NCBI RefSeq assembly: GCF_021391675.1
Contig: NZ_CP090095.1
Coordinates: 3,539,501 to 3,603,500, forward strand
DNA: 64,000 nt
Origin: Neorhizobium galegae
GTDB taxonomy: Bacteria; Pseudomonadota; Alphaproteobacteria; Rhizobiales; Rhizobiaceae
Direction: 5' to 3'
The notes under the pieces are model-generated. The model searched no databases, was not told where the DNA came from, and was given only the letters and a program-made list of their open reading frames with translations. This document shows, one piece after another, positions 25,653-34,335 of this stretch. Position 1 is the first letter of the stretch. Every line of letters begins with the position of its first letter. The position numbers and the translations under genes were made by a program.

Positions 25653-27293
25653 ATGTACGAGCCGAAGGAGCCCCATACTCGGCGGTCGGCATCGGCCCGG
25701 GCGTTGCGTCATCGCAGCGAATACCAGAGCTCCCTCCTGGATCATCCAATCGTTGAAGAAGAACCGGAAGAACGCCCCTCGCCGCGCAACCGGCCTCGTC
25801 CTTCTTCTGTACCTGACTATCGAACCCGTTCGGACTATCATCGTGAGCCGCCCGCCCACGAACGGGAAGATGACGACCGGATGCGATACGAGGACATTCC
25901 GTTTGAAAAACGGATCGAGGCACAGCTTCACAGCCTGACGGATATCCATTTCACCGATATCATCCGGTGGCTGCGCAGGGGCTTCCTGCGCATCATTGCC
26001 GCGGCGATCCTCGGCGCCGTGCTCGCGCTGCTTTACGCCGCCATTGCCTCGCCGCGCTATTCGGTCAGCACCGAAATCATCATCGATCCGTCCAACCTGA
26101 ACCTCGTTTCCGACGACGTCTTCTCCGCCAACCCGCAGCGCGATTCCCAGCTTCTGGAAGTCGAGAGCAAGTTGCGGGTCCTGACGTCGCGCAACGTGCT
26201 GACCAAGGTCATCAACGATCTCAACCTGACCCAGGACCCGGAATTCAACCGCCCGGGACGGCTTGACGGCCTGCGTAGCCTGATCTCATCGCCGTCCGCG
26301 CCCGAGAACAAGCAGTTGAGCGTCTTGCGCCAGCTTGAAAAGCAGATTTCCGCGACCCGCGACGACGGCTCGTTCGTCGTCGTCCTGTCAGTCTGGACGG
26401 GAGACGCCGAGAAGTCGATCAAGCTGTCGAACGCGATTGTCTCCGCCTTCGAAGGCGAATTGTTCAAATCCTCGTCGGATAGCGCCGGCCAGCTCGCAAT
26501 CGGCCTCAACAGCCGGCTCGACGAACTGCGCCGCTCGGTGACGGAAGCCGAGGAGAAGGTCGAGCAGTTCAAGCGCCAGAACGACCTGCAATCGACCGCC
26601 GGCGAACTCACCAGCACCCGCATTTCCGGCGCCCTCGATACGCAGGTTCTCGATGCCCAGCAGCGGCTGATCCAGGCCGATACCCGCTACAAGCAGCTCC
26701 AGGCGGCCTATGCCGACAGACGGGTTGTGAATTCGGCGGTGTTCGATTCTGCCAGCATGGTCACCCTGCGCGCCAGCTATAGCGCATTGCAGCAGCAGAT
26801 CAGCTCGATGACGCTCGTCTACGGCAGCCGGCACCCGCGCCTTGTCGCCCTGCAGTCGGAGCTCGCTTCGGTCGACCGCGCGATCTCCGAGGAAGCCGCC
26901 CGTCTTCTCCAGTCCGCCAAGACCGATGTCGATCAGGCCAACAGCGCCCTTCAGGAACTGCGCCGCAAGTCCGACGCTTCGCGATCGACCGTGTTTACCG
27001 AAAACGATGCGCAGGTGCGCCTGCGCGAACTGGAGCGGGACGCCCGATCCAAGGCAGCCGTTTACGAAACCTATCTGTCGCGGACGCACCAGATCAGCGA
27101 GCGCCAGCAGATCGACACCAGCAATGTCCGGGTGATCTCACCGCCGATGCCGCCGCAGTCGAAGAGCTGGCCGCCGAGCTCGGTGCTGCTGCTGATCGGC
27201 GGGGCTTCCGCCGGCGCTATTTTCGGCGTGCTGATGGCACTCACACTCGGCCTGTTCGGCCATATGCGCGAAGCCGGCCGCGAGTTCGCCTGA
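25653..27293 (+). CDS. polysaccharide chain-length/co-polymerase protein (GumC/Wzz family)
   Basis: 546-aa inner-membrane protein. After an unusual ~105-residue Arg/Pro/Glu-rich cytoplasmic extension come span 1 (IIAAAILGAVLALLYAAIAS, ~112-131), the Wzz motif (SPRYSVSTEIIIDPSNLNLV), a long periplasmic coiled-coil region (~200-470), and span 2 (VLLLIGGASAGAIFGVLMAL, ~510-530). There is no C-terminal tyrosine kinase domain. It would control chain length or export of the polymer made here. CGGAGGTAG precedes the ATG at 25653, supporting the long N-terminus. An internal start at MRYEDIPFEKR would remove most of the extension. Confidence 0.88.
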   Translation: MYEPKEPHTRRSASARALRHRSEYQSSLLDHPIVEEEPEERPSPRNRPRPSSVPDYRTRSDYHREPPAHEREDDDRMRYEDIPFEKRIEAQLHSLTDIHFTDIIRWLRRGFLRIIAAAILGAVLALLYAAIASPRYSVSTEIIIDPSNLNLVSDDVFSANPQRDSQLLEVESKLRVLTSRNVLTKVINDLNLTQDPEFNRPGRLDGLRSLISSPSAPENKQLSVLRQLEKQISATRDDGSFVVVLSVWTGDAEKSIKLSNAIVSAFEGELFKSSSDSAGQLAIGLNSRLDELRRSVTEAEEKVEQFKRQNDLQSTAGELTSTRISGALDTQVLDAQQRLIQADTRYKQLQAAYADRRVVNSAVFDSASMVTLRASYSALQQQISSMTLVYGSRHPRLVALQSELASVDRAISEEAARLLQSAKTDVDQANSALQELRRKSDASRSTVFTENDAQVRLRELERDARSKAAVYETYLSRTHQISERQQIDTSNVRVISPPMPPQSKSWPPSSVLLLIGGASAGAIFGVLMALTLGLFGHMREAGREFA

Positions 27294-27298
27294 ACCTT

Positions 27299-28396
27299 CT
27301 ACTTCTTGGGAACCAACGCCTCGTGCAGTTCCGGCAGCCATGACTTGGTGGTTGGGTCCCAGGGGCCGAATTCGTGCGACGCGAAGTCCCAATAGGCCCA
27401 GCTCATGCCGCGTCTCTCGATCTCTTCCCGCATGATCCGCGTGTAGGTCACCCGGTCGGGATAATAGGCGAGCGAATTGGAGCCGAATTCCCCGACGAAG
27501 ATCGGCCGGTCGTTCTTTTTCCCCCATTCGGCCGCCATGTCGAGCGGCGTCCTGATCTCCTCGATCTGGGCCTTCTCGCAACAGGATGTTCCGAGCCACG
27601 GCCTGGATCCTTCGATCCAGCTGGCGCCCTGCATCGTGAATTTGAACGGTGCGTAATTGTGTATGGTAACGATCAGGCGGCGGTCGTCGGCCGGGATCGC
27701 CAGCTTCTCGAGCCCCCAGGCCGTGCTCCATTCCGCCGGATCGACAATCAGGAAGCGGTAGGGATTTGTCTTGCGGATCACCGCAAGCGCCTTGGCGAGC
27801 AGATCGTTCCAGACCTCCTCCGTCTTGCCGTGCGGTTCGTTGTAGATTTCGAACAGCACCTTGTCGTTGGGCAGGCTCTGGTATCGCTGCGCCAGCTGTT
27901 CCCAGATCGCCAGGAAACGCTCGCGGCTCGTCTCCACACCGATCGCGACCTCCTCCGCCTCGAGGGGATCGCCATCCATCTCATGATAATGGTGGAAGTC
28001 GATGATGATGTTGAGGCCCCGGGACAGCGCGTTGTTGATCGCAAAGTCGACCCGCTTCATGAAAGCCTCGTCGAGCTTGTAGGGTTCCGAGAGGGCCGCA
28101 TGGCTGCTGAAACGGACCGGCAGCCGGATGGTCTGGAACCCGCCTTGCCTGACGGCCGCGAACAGCTCGGTGGAAAGCCTGCCTCCCCAGGCGCCTTCGC
28201 TCGGCGCCTCCAGCGTTCCGCCGAAATTGACCCCTCGCCCCAGCGCCTTGCTCTGCTCAGCCGCCGTCAACCCGGCAATTTCAGGCGCGTGGGCTTCCGA
28301 AAACGGCTTCAGCACGAAATTCTGCGCCTGCGCACCGGCAATTCCGAGTGCCATCAGCATGAGAGATCCGGCAAGCCGACAGAATATTCCCAGCAT
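27299..28396 (-). CDS. secreted glycoside hydrolase family 5 (endoglucanase-like)
   Basis: 365 aa with a Sec signal peptide (MLGIFCRLAGSLMLMALGIA, cleavage after AQA). GH5 signatures: GVNFGGTLEAP, TIRLPVRF, IIIDFHHYHEM, the acid/base Glu in FEIYNEPHG, VTIHNYAPF, and the nucleophile Glu in IFVGEFGSN. The start at 28396 is preceded by GGAG; the frame continues to 28477 but that portion is basic and precedes the signal peptide. It is encoded inside the polysaccharide locus on the opposite strand; such hydrolases often trim or release the polymer. Substrate unknown; a beta-1,4-glucan-like backbone is possible. Confidence 0.9.
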   Translation of the reverse strand: MLGIFCRLAGSLMLMALGIAGAQAQNFVLKPFSEAHAPEIAGLTAAEQSKALGRGVNFGGTLEAPSEGAWGGRLSTELFAAVRQGGFQTIRLPVRFSSHAALSEPYKLDEAFMKRVDFAINNALSRGLNIIIDFHHYHEMDGDPLEAEEVAIGVETSRERFLAIWEQLAQRYQSLPNDKVLFEIYNEPHGKTEEVWNDLLAKALAVIRKTNPYRFLIVDPAEWSTAWGLEKLAIPADDRRLIVTIHNYAPFKFTMQGASWIEGSRPWLGTSCCEKAQIEEIRTPLDMAAEWGKKNDRPIFVGEFGSNSLAYYPDRVTYTRIMREEIERRGMSWAYWDFASHEFGPWDPTTKSWLPELHEALVPKK

Positions 28397-28665
28397 TCGA
28401 AATCTCCATTGGAGCCAGCAAGCCTGCCAGGGATTGCAGGCTGAGCGCAAGTTCTGGTTCGACACCATCAAGGTCAAGCAAACCGGCTAAATTTATGCAG
28501 TTATGATGAACGGCCGAAATCTCGCATCGTCGCGGTCACGGTCCTCGAAGTCGGCTTCGGCCGCTCTCGACGAACCTCGCAGCAGTGGCCGCCGGATATG
28601 GATGCTGGCGAGATTCGGCGGTTTCTGTTACGATTCGCGCGCGAAGAGAACGCGGCGGCGGGTGG

Positions 28666-29973
28666 ATGGCGAGAGACACGGACGAAGTTGCGTCTTCTGG
28701 AAATTTCGGCGCAAAGCTGCTGTTCTGCTGTGTCGGGTGCTTCTACTGGATCACCCTGACGCCTTTCGTCGACACCAGCCTCAATCCTGCCCTGGCGAAG
28801 CCTGCTCTCTGGAGCCAGCTGCTCGCCTACGTTCTGTTCCTGATCGTGGTTGTCTATGCGATGACCCCGAGGGTGCGGAGCGTCATCTTCCAGCCGCGCC
28901 TGCTGCTTGCGTTCGTATTCGGGTGGCTGTTTCTGACGGCGGCACTTTCGGTCGACCCGCTCGGTGCCGTCAGGCGCGTCCTGATTGCGCTCACCGTCTG
29001 CATCAGCGCCAGCGCATTTCTGATGCTGCCGAAGGGCGAGAGCCAGTTTGCAAGGCTTGCCGGCGGCGGCGTCATGCTGATCGTCGGCCTTTGTTATTTC
29101 GGCGTGCTGTTTCTTCCGAGGCTTGCCGTCCATCAGCTGACCGACTTTCTCGAGCCGCAGCATGCGGGGCTCTGGAAGGGAATTTACGTCCAGAAGAACG
29201 AGACCGGCGTCGTCATGGCGCTCTCCTGCTTCGTCGGCATCTACCTGATGTCCGCATGGTCCCGGGTCATCGGACTGCTGGTCATTGCTGCGAGCTGCCT
29301 GTTCCTGCTGAAAACCGGCGCAAAGACCTCGACCGCCATGTTGCCCGGCATCTTCGTCCTCAGCATTTTCTTCGAGCGCTGGCGCTGGATCCGAATTCCT
29401 GTCGTCTTCGGCGGCGTTGGACTGCTCAACCTGGCGACCGTCGGCGTGTCGACGATCGCGCCGCTGAGGGAGATTGTCGCGGCAACCGGGATCGATACCA
29501 CCTATACGGCACGCGCCGACATCTGGCGGCTGGCACTCGATGCTATTGCACAGCAACCGATCACCGGTTATGGCTTCGGCTCTTTCTGGGGTGCGGAGAG
29601 CCTCGTCAACAGCGACATGCGCACCTTGAACTGGGCCGTGCGTGCGGTGGATGCCCACAATGCCTATGTCGATGCCGCCATGAACGCCGGCATACCGGGA
29701 TTGATATTGATGGTGATATGGGTCTTGGCTACTCCCCTTAAAAATCTGGCGGCAATCGACGCCGCAAAAAATTTCACGCCGCTGACGAGGCTTTTCTTGA
29801 GGATCTGGCTTTTCTCGATCTTCCTGGCCTGCCTCGAAAGCGTATTCCTTGCCCGGTCGGGGCCTATCTGGTTCACGATGATGGTTGCCATGTTCGGCCT
29901 TGGTTACCAGGCCCGCTACCGCATCATAGCCTCAAGGAAGGCCGAGCCCGCCTATGGACCAGCATACGCCTGA
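28666..29973 (+). CDS. O-antigen ligase/Wzy polymerase-like membrane protein
   Basis: 435-aa protein with ten or more predicted spans and the Wzy_C/O-antigen-ligase-type periplasmic loop containing TTYTARADIWRLALDAIAQQ, PITGYGFGSFWG and DAHNAYVDAAMNAGIPGL (His/Asn/Gly signature of the family). In a locus with a Wzx flippase and Wzz-like protein it is most likely the polymerase. The start is uncertain: ATG 28666 has only GGTGG directly before it, and an upstream ATG at 28585 is in frame. It overlaps the following wecG-like gene by 20 bases. Confidence 0.85.
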   Translation: MARDTDEVASSGNFGAKLLFCCVGCFYWITLTPFVDTSLNPALAKPALWSQLLAYVLFLIVVVYAMTPRVRSVIFQPRLLLAFVFGWLFLTAALSVDPLGAVRRVLIALTVCISASAFLMLPKGESQFARLAGGGVMLIVGLCYFGVLFLPRLAVHQLTDFLEPQHAGLWKGIYVQKNETGVVMALSCFVGIYLMSAWSRVIGLLVIAASCLFLLKTGAKTSTAMLPGIFVLSIFFERWRWIRIPVVFGGVGLLNLATVGVSTIAPLREIVAATGIDTTYTARADIWRLALDAIAQQPITGYGFGSFWGAESLVNSDMRTLNWAVRAVDAHNAYVDAAMNAGIPGLILMVIWVLATPLKNLAAIDAAKNFTPLTRLFLRIWLFSIFLACLESVFLARSGPIWFTMMVAMFGLGYQARYRIIASRKAEPAYGPAYA

Positions 29974-30772
29974 AATGTCCGAGCAAGCACCGGTAAAACA
30001 GCGGCAGCGGACGTCCGCCTTCGGCATCGAGTTCTCCACTTGGGACGCCGGCAGGATCGTCGACACGATCGTCTCCGAACCGGTGCCGCCCGGTGAAGGC
30101 CTACGGCTGTTGGTGACCGCCAATCTCGATCACATCGTGCAGTTGAACAGGAACCCCGCCTTCAGGGCCGCCTATGACAAGGCTTGGCTGACCACCGTCG
30201 ACGGAGCCCCCGTGCTTCTCTATGCGCGGCTGCGCGGGCTGGCCGTCCCCGGCCGCATCACCGGCGCGGACCTGTTTCCCGAGATCATCGAGCGCCTCAA
30301 GCCGGGCACCCACCGGCCCCTGCTCCTATGCTCGAGCGAAACCACGGCAGCGATCCTCGACGACAAGCTGAAGGCGCTCGGTTTTTCCGAGCACCTCATC
30401 GTCACAGCGCCCCCGGCTTTCGAGCAGAATGAGACCTTTGGACGCGAATTGGTGGCGATGCTCCGGGAAAGACGCGTCACCCATATCTTCTTCGGCATCG
30501 GCGCCCCGAAGTCCGAGATCTGGATGGACAAGCACCGCGCCGACCTTCCCGATTGCTACGGCTTCGGTTTCGGCGCTGGGCTGGATTTCTATGCCGGCGT
30601 CAAATCGCGTGCTCCGGTCTTCCTGCGGAAAGCCGGGCTAGAATTCCTCTGGCGCGTGGCGACCGAGCCGCGCCGCCTGGCCCGGCGCTATTTCGTCACG
30701 TCCTGGGCGTTCTGCTGGGCCGTTTACAAGGATGTCATGGCCGACCGCCCGGGCTCGGACAAGACCCGTTAG
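29954..30772 (+). CDS. WecG/TagA/CpsF-family glycosyltransferase
   Basis: 272 aa of glycosyltransferase family 26, which adds ManNAc-type or related sugars to a lipid-linked precursor at the cytoplasmic face. Family landmarks: TANLDHIVQLNRNPAFRAAY, WLTTVDGAPVLLYARLRG, RITGADLFPEIIER, HIFFGIGAPKSEIWMDKH and GFGAGLDFYAG. Translation is probably coupled to the wzy-like gene, with which it overlaps. Its stop overlaps the convergent deacetylase gene's stop by four bases (TTAG). ATG 29978 is an alternative start. Confidence 0.92.
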   Translation: MDQHTPEMSEQAPVKQRQRTSAFGIEFSTWDAGRIVDTIVSEPVPPGEGLRLLVTANLDHIVQLNRNPAFRAAYDKAWLTTVDGAPVLLYARLRGLAVPGRITGADLFPEIIERLKPGTHRPLLLCSSETTAAILDDKLKALGFSEHLIVTAPPAFEQNETFGRELVAMLRERRVTHIFFGIGAPKSEIWMDKHRADLPDCYGFGFGAGLDFYAGVKSRAPVFLRKAGLEFLWRVATEPRRLARRYFVTSWAFCWAVYKDVMADRPGSDKTR

Positions 30773-31542
30773 GCGACGCCGATCCGCTTCAGCGTATCGA
30801 TCACCGTCTCCACCTTGATGCCGCGCCGGCGCACCTTGTCGACCACCTGCGAGAAGAAGGCCGGCGAACAGCCGATATTCGTCGGGTCCTCGCGCACGTC
30901 GTGGGTATAGAAGATCAGCCAGCCGCAGCGCCGCTCGACATCGTCCAGCATCCTGTCGATCGAAGCGGAATCGTTGCTGCAGTCATAGAGTTCCTGCGCT
31001 TTCAGATGGGCAAGATCGATGAGGCCGGAATTGGTGCCGACCTTGATGCCGCGCAGGCCCGGATAGTGATGCATCAGCGCCAGCTTGGACGGGACCGAAA
31101 TCATCCCGAAGGGATAAGCGAAGGAAACCGGCTTTGCGGAGCCGACGATCCGGGCGATTTCCTCGTCGTTTCGCCTGACATCGGCCATGAGGTCGCGACG
31201 GGGCGTTTTCTGGACATTGATATGGCCATGGGTGTGACCGCCGATCTCGTGTCCCCTGTCCGAAAGCGTCGCGACCATCTCCTCATCGACGATCAGCTGG
31301 CCGTTTTCGACGCGCTGCATCAGGCCGCTTGCAAGGTAGAACGTGCCGAGCATGCCGGCATCCTCAAGAGCGGGCGCCGCATTTTCGAAGACCGAGACAG
31401 GAAAATCGTCGAACGTGAAAGCAACGACAGGCGCATCCAGCTTCAACAGGTGCGGGCGAAAATATACGTGTCGCCCGATCTTGCGGGATACTCCCGCCAG
31501 TATCTCGGAACCGGACATCTCCCAGAGTTTCGGCTTTTTCAT
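30769..31542 (-). CDS. polysaccharide deacetylase (NodB-homology domain)
   Basis: 257 aa carbohydrate esterase family 4. The catalytic and metal-binding Asp pair is in FTFDDFP (Asp45-Asp46), the metal His pair in HEIGGHTHGH (~115-122), and later motifs FAYPFGM and the FYTHDV (substrate-side His). No signal peptide, so it would act in the cytoplasm on lipid-linked or nucleotide-linked precursors, removing N- or O-acetyl groups. Convergent with and four bases overlapping the WecG-like gene. An acetylated amino sugar in the polymer is a reasonable inference. Confidence 0.9.
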   Translation of the reverse strand: MKKPKLWEMSGSEILAGVSRKIGRHVYFRPHLLKLDAPVVAFTFDDFPVSVFENAAPALEDAGMLGTFYLASGLMQRVENGQLIVDEEMVATLSDRGHEIGGHTHGHINVQKTPRRDLMADVRRNDEEIARIVGSAKPVSFAYPFGMISVPSKLALMHHYPGLRGIKVGTNSGLIDLAHLKAQELYDCSNDSASIDRMLDDVERRCGWLIFYTHDVREDPTNIGCSPAFFSQVVDKVRRRGIKVETVIDTLKRIGVA

Positions 31543-31591
31543 CTACCCCCATCCATTGCGGTCGGATCTCCCAGAGCTTCAGAACATAATG

Positions 31592-32785
31592 TCAAATACT
31601 TACGGTTGTCTCAATCTCCGGCGCCGCAGAAACGGCATTTCCCGCGATCCCTGCCGCCTGAAGAAGATGGATGAACCTTTCGGCCGATGTCTCAACGCTG
31701 AACTCCGCGGCGCGGGCCTGGAGAACCGCGCTTTCGGGCGGCTCTTCGAGCGTCTTCGCCATGGCCTGCGCAAGCGCGGTCGCGTCGCCGACCGGCACCA
31801 ACCGTCCAAGCCTGCCGCCTTGCAGGATCTCGCGCGGACCGTAAGGCGCATCCGTCGCCACGACGGGCACGCCGCAGGCCATGGCTTCGATCAGCGCGTT
31901 CCCCAGCCCCTCGTGCGAGGAGGAGGATACGAAAAGCGAGGCCTGCGACACGATCGACAACGGGTCCGGATCGTGTCCCGGCAAGTTGACGTCCTGCGAT
32001 AGATTTAAGGCTTCGATCAAAGCCTCCAGATTGCCGCGCTCATCGCCTTCCCCGACGATCGTCAGCTGCGCCGCGCGCATCTGCCTGAGCTGCGCAAAGG
32101 CCTCGATCAGCGTCGCATACCCCTTTTCCGGGGAAAGCCTGCCGACCGAGACGATGTGGCCCGGTTCCGGGGCGCGGCCCAATTGCTCGATCCGCTTCCG
32201 CATCTGCGGTGTCAGCACGGCATTGGTCCCGAGATTGGCGACTTTGGCGGCCGGCACCCCAAAACGGTCGATGAGGTCGTTTCGCGCACCGGCCGTCAGC
32301 GTCAGGACCAGATCGGCGCGCGGATAGGCAAACCGGATCAGCCTGTAGGCCAGCCGGTTCTGCCAGTAGGGATCGCCGGTTCGCGCCTGCAGGGGGCTTG
32401 CCACCTCGCGCAGGACGATCGACGGCCGCGTTTCCCTTGCAAGCCCTCGGGAGGCCAGGACCACCAGGACATTCGCCGCCGCCTCGGAAGACACCAGCGC
32501 CCTCGGACGCCCCGTGACCAGCAACCTTCGCAATGCGGCGGGCGCAAAGGCGAGGCGCAGTTTGCGGCCGTTGCCGAGATCGACAACGGGCACGTCGGCG
32601 CGGATCAGGCCCCGCAACGGGCCCGAGCTCTGAAGCGTAACGATTGCGCTCGGAAATCCCTGACCCTGCAGTTCGTTTGCCAGCAGGATGGCGTCGCGTT
32701 GGGCACCGCCGCCATCGAAACCACGCACGAGAAAACAGATTCGGGCTGCGACCGGATCAACAATCCGAGAGCTATTCATAATCAT
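31592..32785 (-). CDS. glycosyltransferase family 4 (polysaccharide synthesis)
   Basis: 397 aa, two Rossmann-like domains. GT4 landmarks: RGFDGGGAQRDAILLANEL near the N-terminus, HIVSVGRLSPEKGYATLIEAFA (~217-238) at the domain boundary, and SSSHEGLGNALIEAMACGVPVVATD (~300-324) with the conserved EX7E pair (E in HEGLGNALIEA). Starts possible at GTG 32788, ATG 32785 or ATG 32779; AGGG upstream favours the first two. Divergent from the flippase gene 125 bases away. Acceptor and donor sugars unknown. Confidence 0.88.
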   Translation of the reverse strand: MIMNSSRIVDPVAARICFLVRGFDGGGAQRDAILLANELQGQGFPSAIVTLQSSGPLRGLIRADVPVVDLGNGRKLRLAFAPAALRRLLVTGRPRALVSSEAAANVLVVLASRGLARETRPSIVLREVASPLQARTGDPYWQNRLAYRLIRFAYPRADLVLTLTAGARNDLIDRFGVPAAKVANLGTNAVLTPQMRKRIEQLGRAPEPGHIVSVGRLSPEKGYATLIEAFAQLRQMRAAQLTIVGEGDERGNLEALIEALNLSQDVNLPGHDPDPLSIVSQASLFVSSSSHEGLGNALIEAMACGVPVVATDAPYGPREILQGGRLGRLVPVGDATALAQAMAKTLEEPPESAVLQARAAEFSVETSAERFIHLLQAAGIAGNAVSAAPEIETTVSI

Positions 32786-32910
32786 CACATGCCCTATGAT
32801 TATTGCGTTTGTTCCTGCTAAGGAAGGATCTACGTCACTCCCGGCGATCGAGCCTACCCTAGAGGGTTAGCGGTTAATTCTGACCAAATGCATATTATTG
32901 GGCGACGAAA

Positions 32911-34335
32911 TTGAGCGATAGACATGCCTCGGTGTATTTAGCCTCGCGGGCGACATCGGCCATCATCAATCTCGTGTCGGTTTCCATCTTCACGCGCATG
33001 ACCAGCGCCGAAGTGTACGGCCAGTATATCGTCGGGTTTTCGATATGCATGATGGTCTACAGCCTGGGCGTCCAGTGGATCGTATTCGCCCATTTCGGAC
33101 GATACGACCCCAAGGAAGCCGATAGGCTCGCAGGGGCGCTGATGCTGGTTTCGGGGGTGGTGATGTTGCCGGCGATCGGCTTCATATACCTGTTCTACCT
33201 GTTTGGAACATTGCATGCCGATGTTGCGGTCAGCAGCAGCCTGCTGGTGGTGTGCTTCACCTTGTATTTCGTCGCCATCGAAATCAGCCGCGCCCACCTT
33301 CTGGTCCGGCTTGTTGCAATCGCGACCATCGCCCGCGCCGTCTTCTCGCTGCTGTTCGGTTATATCGCCGTCCTCGAATTCGACACGCCCGGCGCATTGC
33401 TGGCAGGCGTGGGGCTCGGCTATGCGCTGGGTTCCGTGCCGGTTTTCCGGCACTTCAGCCGAACCATATGGGCGTCCGGCTTCGTCTGGCCCCGGAGCAG
33501 CGACGTGCGGCGGATGTGGCGCTATGGCTGGCCGCTTGCCATCGCCTTCGGCGCCTCGGCTGCCGCCATGAATGTCGACCGGCTGCTGCTGGCGGGCCTC
33601 TACAATACCGGCACCGTCGCCCCTTACGGGACCGTACTCGACCTCATGAAGCAGACGTTCCTGGTCTTGGCCGAGGCGATAAGCGCAGGATATATTTCGA
33701 GCGCCAAGAACCTCCATACAGAGGGGAAAGGGAGCGAAGCCCGGCATACTCTCAAGCGCGCCTTCATCACGCATTGCTATATCGTCATTTTTGGCACCGC
33801 GTCCTTCATCCTGCTCGGCGACGCCATCTTTGGGATCCTGCTCGCTCCGAGCTATCTGCCGGTCGTCACCCAGATCATGCCGATCCTGCTCGTCGCGAAT
33901 GCCATTCTCGTCATGCGCGCCCACTATTTCGGCCAGATCATTTATTTCAGCGGGACAACAAACCTGGAACTGGTCGCGTCCGTCGCGATGCTGGCGGTCA
34001 CCGGAACGCTGAGCTACCTGCTGATCCCTTCATACGCCGCAATCGGCGCCGCCATCGCCTTTACGCTCGGGCAGGCGGCGGCGCTGTTGATCTGCCTGGT
34101 CTACGCGTCGGGGAACCTGCGCATGCCTCTCGACCTGCCCCGTGGGGGCCTGCTGCTGGCTCTCGGCATAGCTCTCGTCGTCATCGGCAAAGGTGTCCAG
34201 TTCCTGGCGGAAGAGCCGGCTGCAAGCGCCATCAATTTCGTCCTGATCGGCATCGCCAGCGCCTATATCGCGCTACGCTGGAACCTGTTCGACGCCCGCT
34301 CGCTGCTTCAGCGCTTTTATCCGCGACGCGGTTAG
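32911..34335 (+). CDS. polysaccharide flippase (Wzx/MOP family)
   Basis: 474 aa with about 12-14 predicted spans; starts with YLASRATSAIINLVSVSIFT and includes RYGWPLAIAFGASAAAMNVD near 210, the mid-protein signature of Wzx-like proteins. Flips lipid-linked repeat units to the periplasmic face for polymerisation. The frame opens with TTG at 32911 and lacks a clear Shine-Dalgarno; the true start may differ by a few codons. Its stop overlaps the convergent glycosyltransferase gene by four bases, the same TTAG arrangement as at 30769-30772. Confidence 0.87.
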   Translation: MSDRHASVYLASRATSAIINLVSVSIFTRMTSAEVYGQYIVGFSICMMVYSLGVQWIVFAHFGRYDPKEADRLAGALMLVSGVVMLPAIGFIYLFYLFGTLHADVAVSSSLLVVCFTLYFVAIEISRAHLLVRLVAIATIARAVFSLLFGYIAVLEFDTPGALLAGVGLGYALGSVPVFRHFSRTIWASGFVWPRSSDVRRMWRYGWPLAIAFGASAAAMNVDRLLLAGLYNTGTVAPYGTVLDLMKQTFLVLAEAISAGYISSAKNLHTEGKGSEARHTLKRAFITHCYIVIFGTASFILLGDAIFGILLAPSYLPVVTQIMPILLVANAILVMRAHYFGQIIYFSGTTNLELVASVAMLAVTGTLSYLLIPSYAAIGAAIAFTLGQAAALLICLVYASGNLRMPLDLPRGGLLLALGIALVVIGKGVQFLAEEPAASAINFVLIGIASAYIALRWNLFDARSLLQRFYPRRG

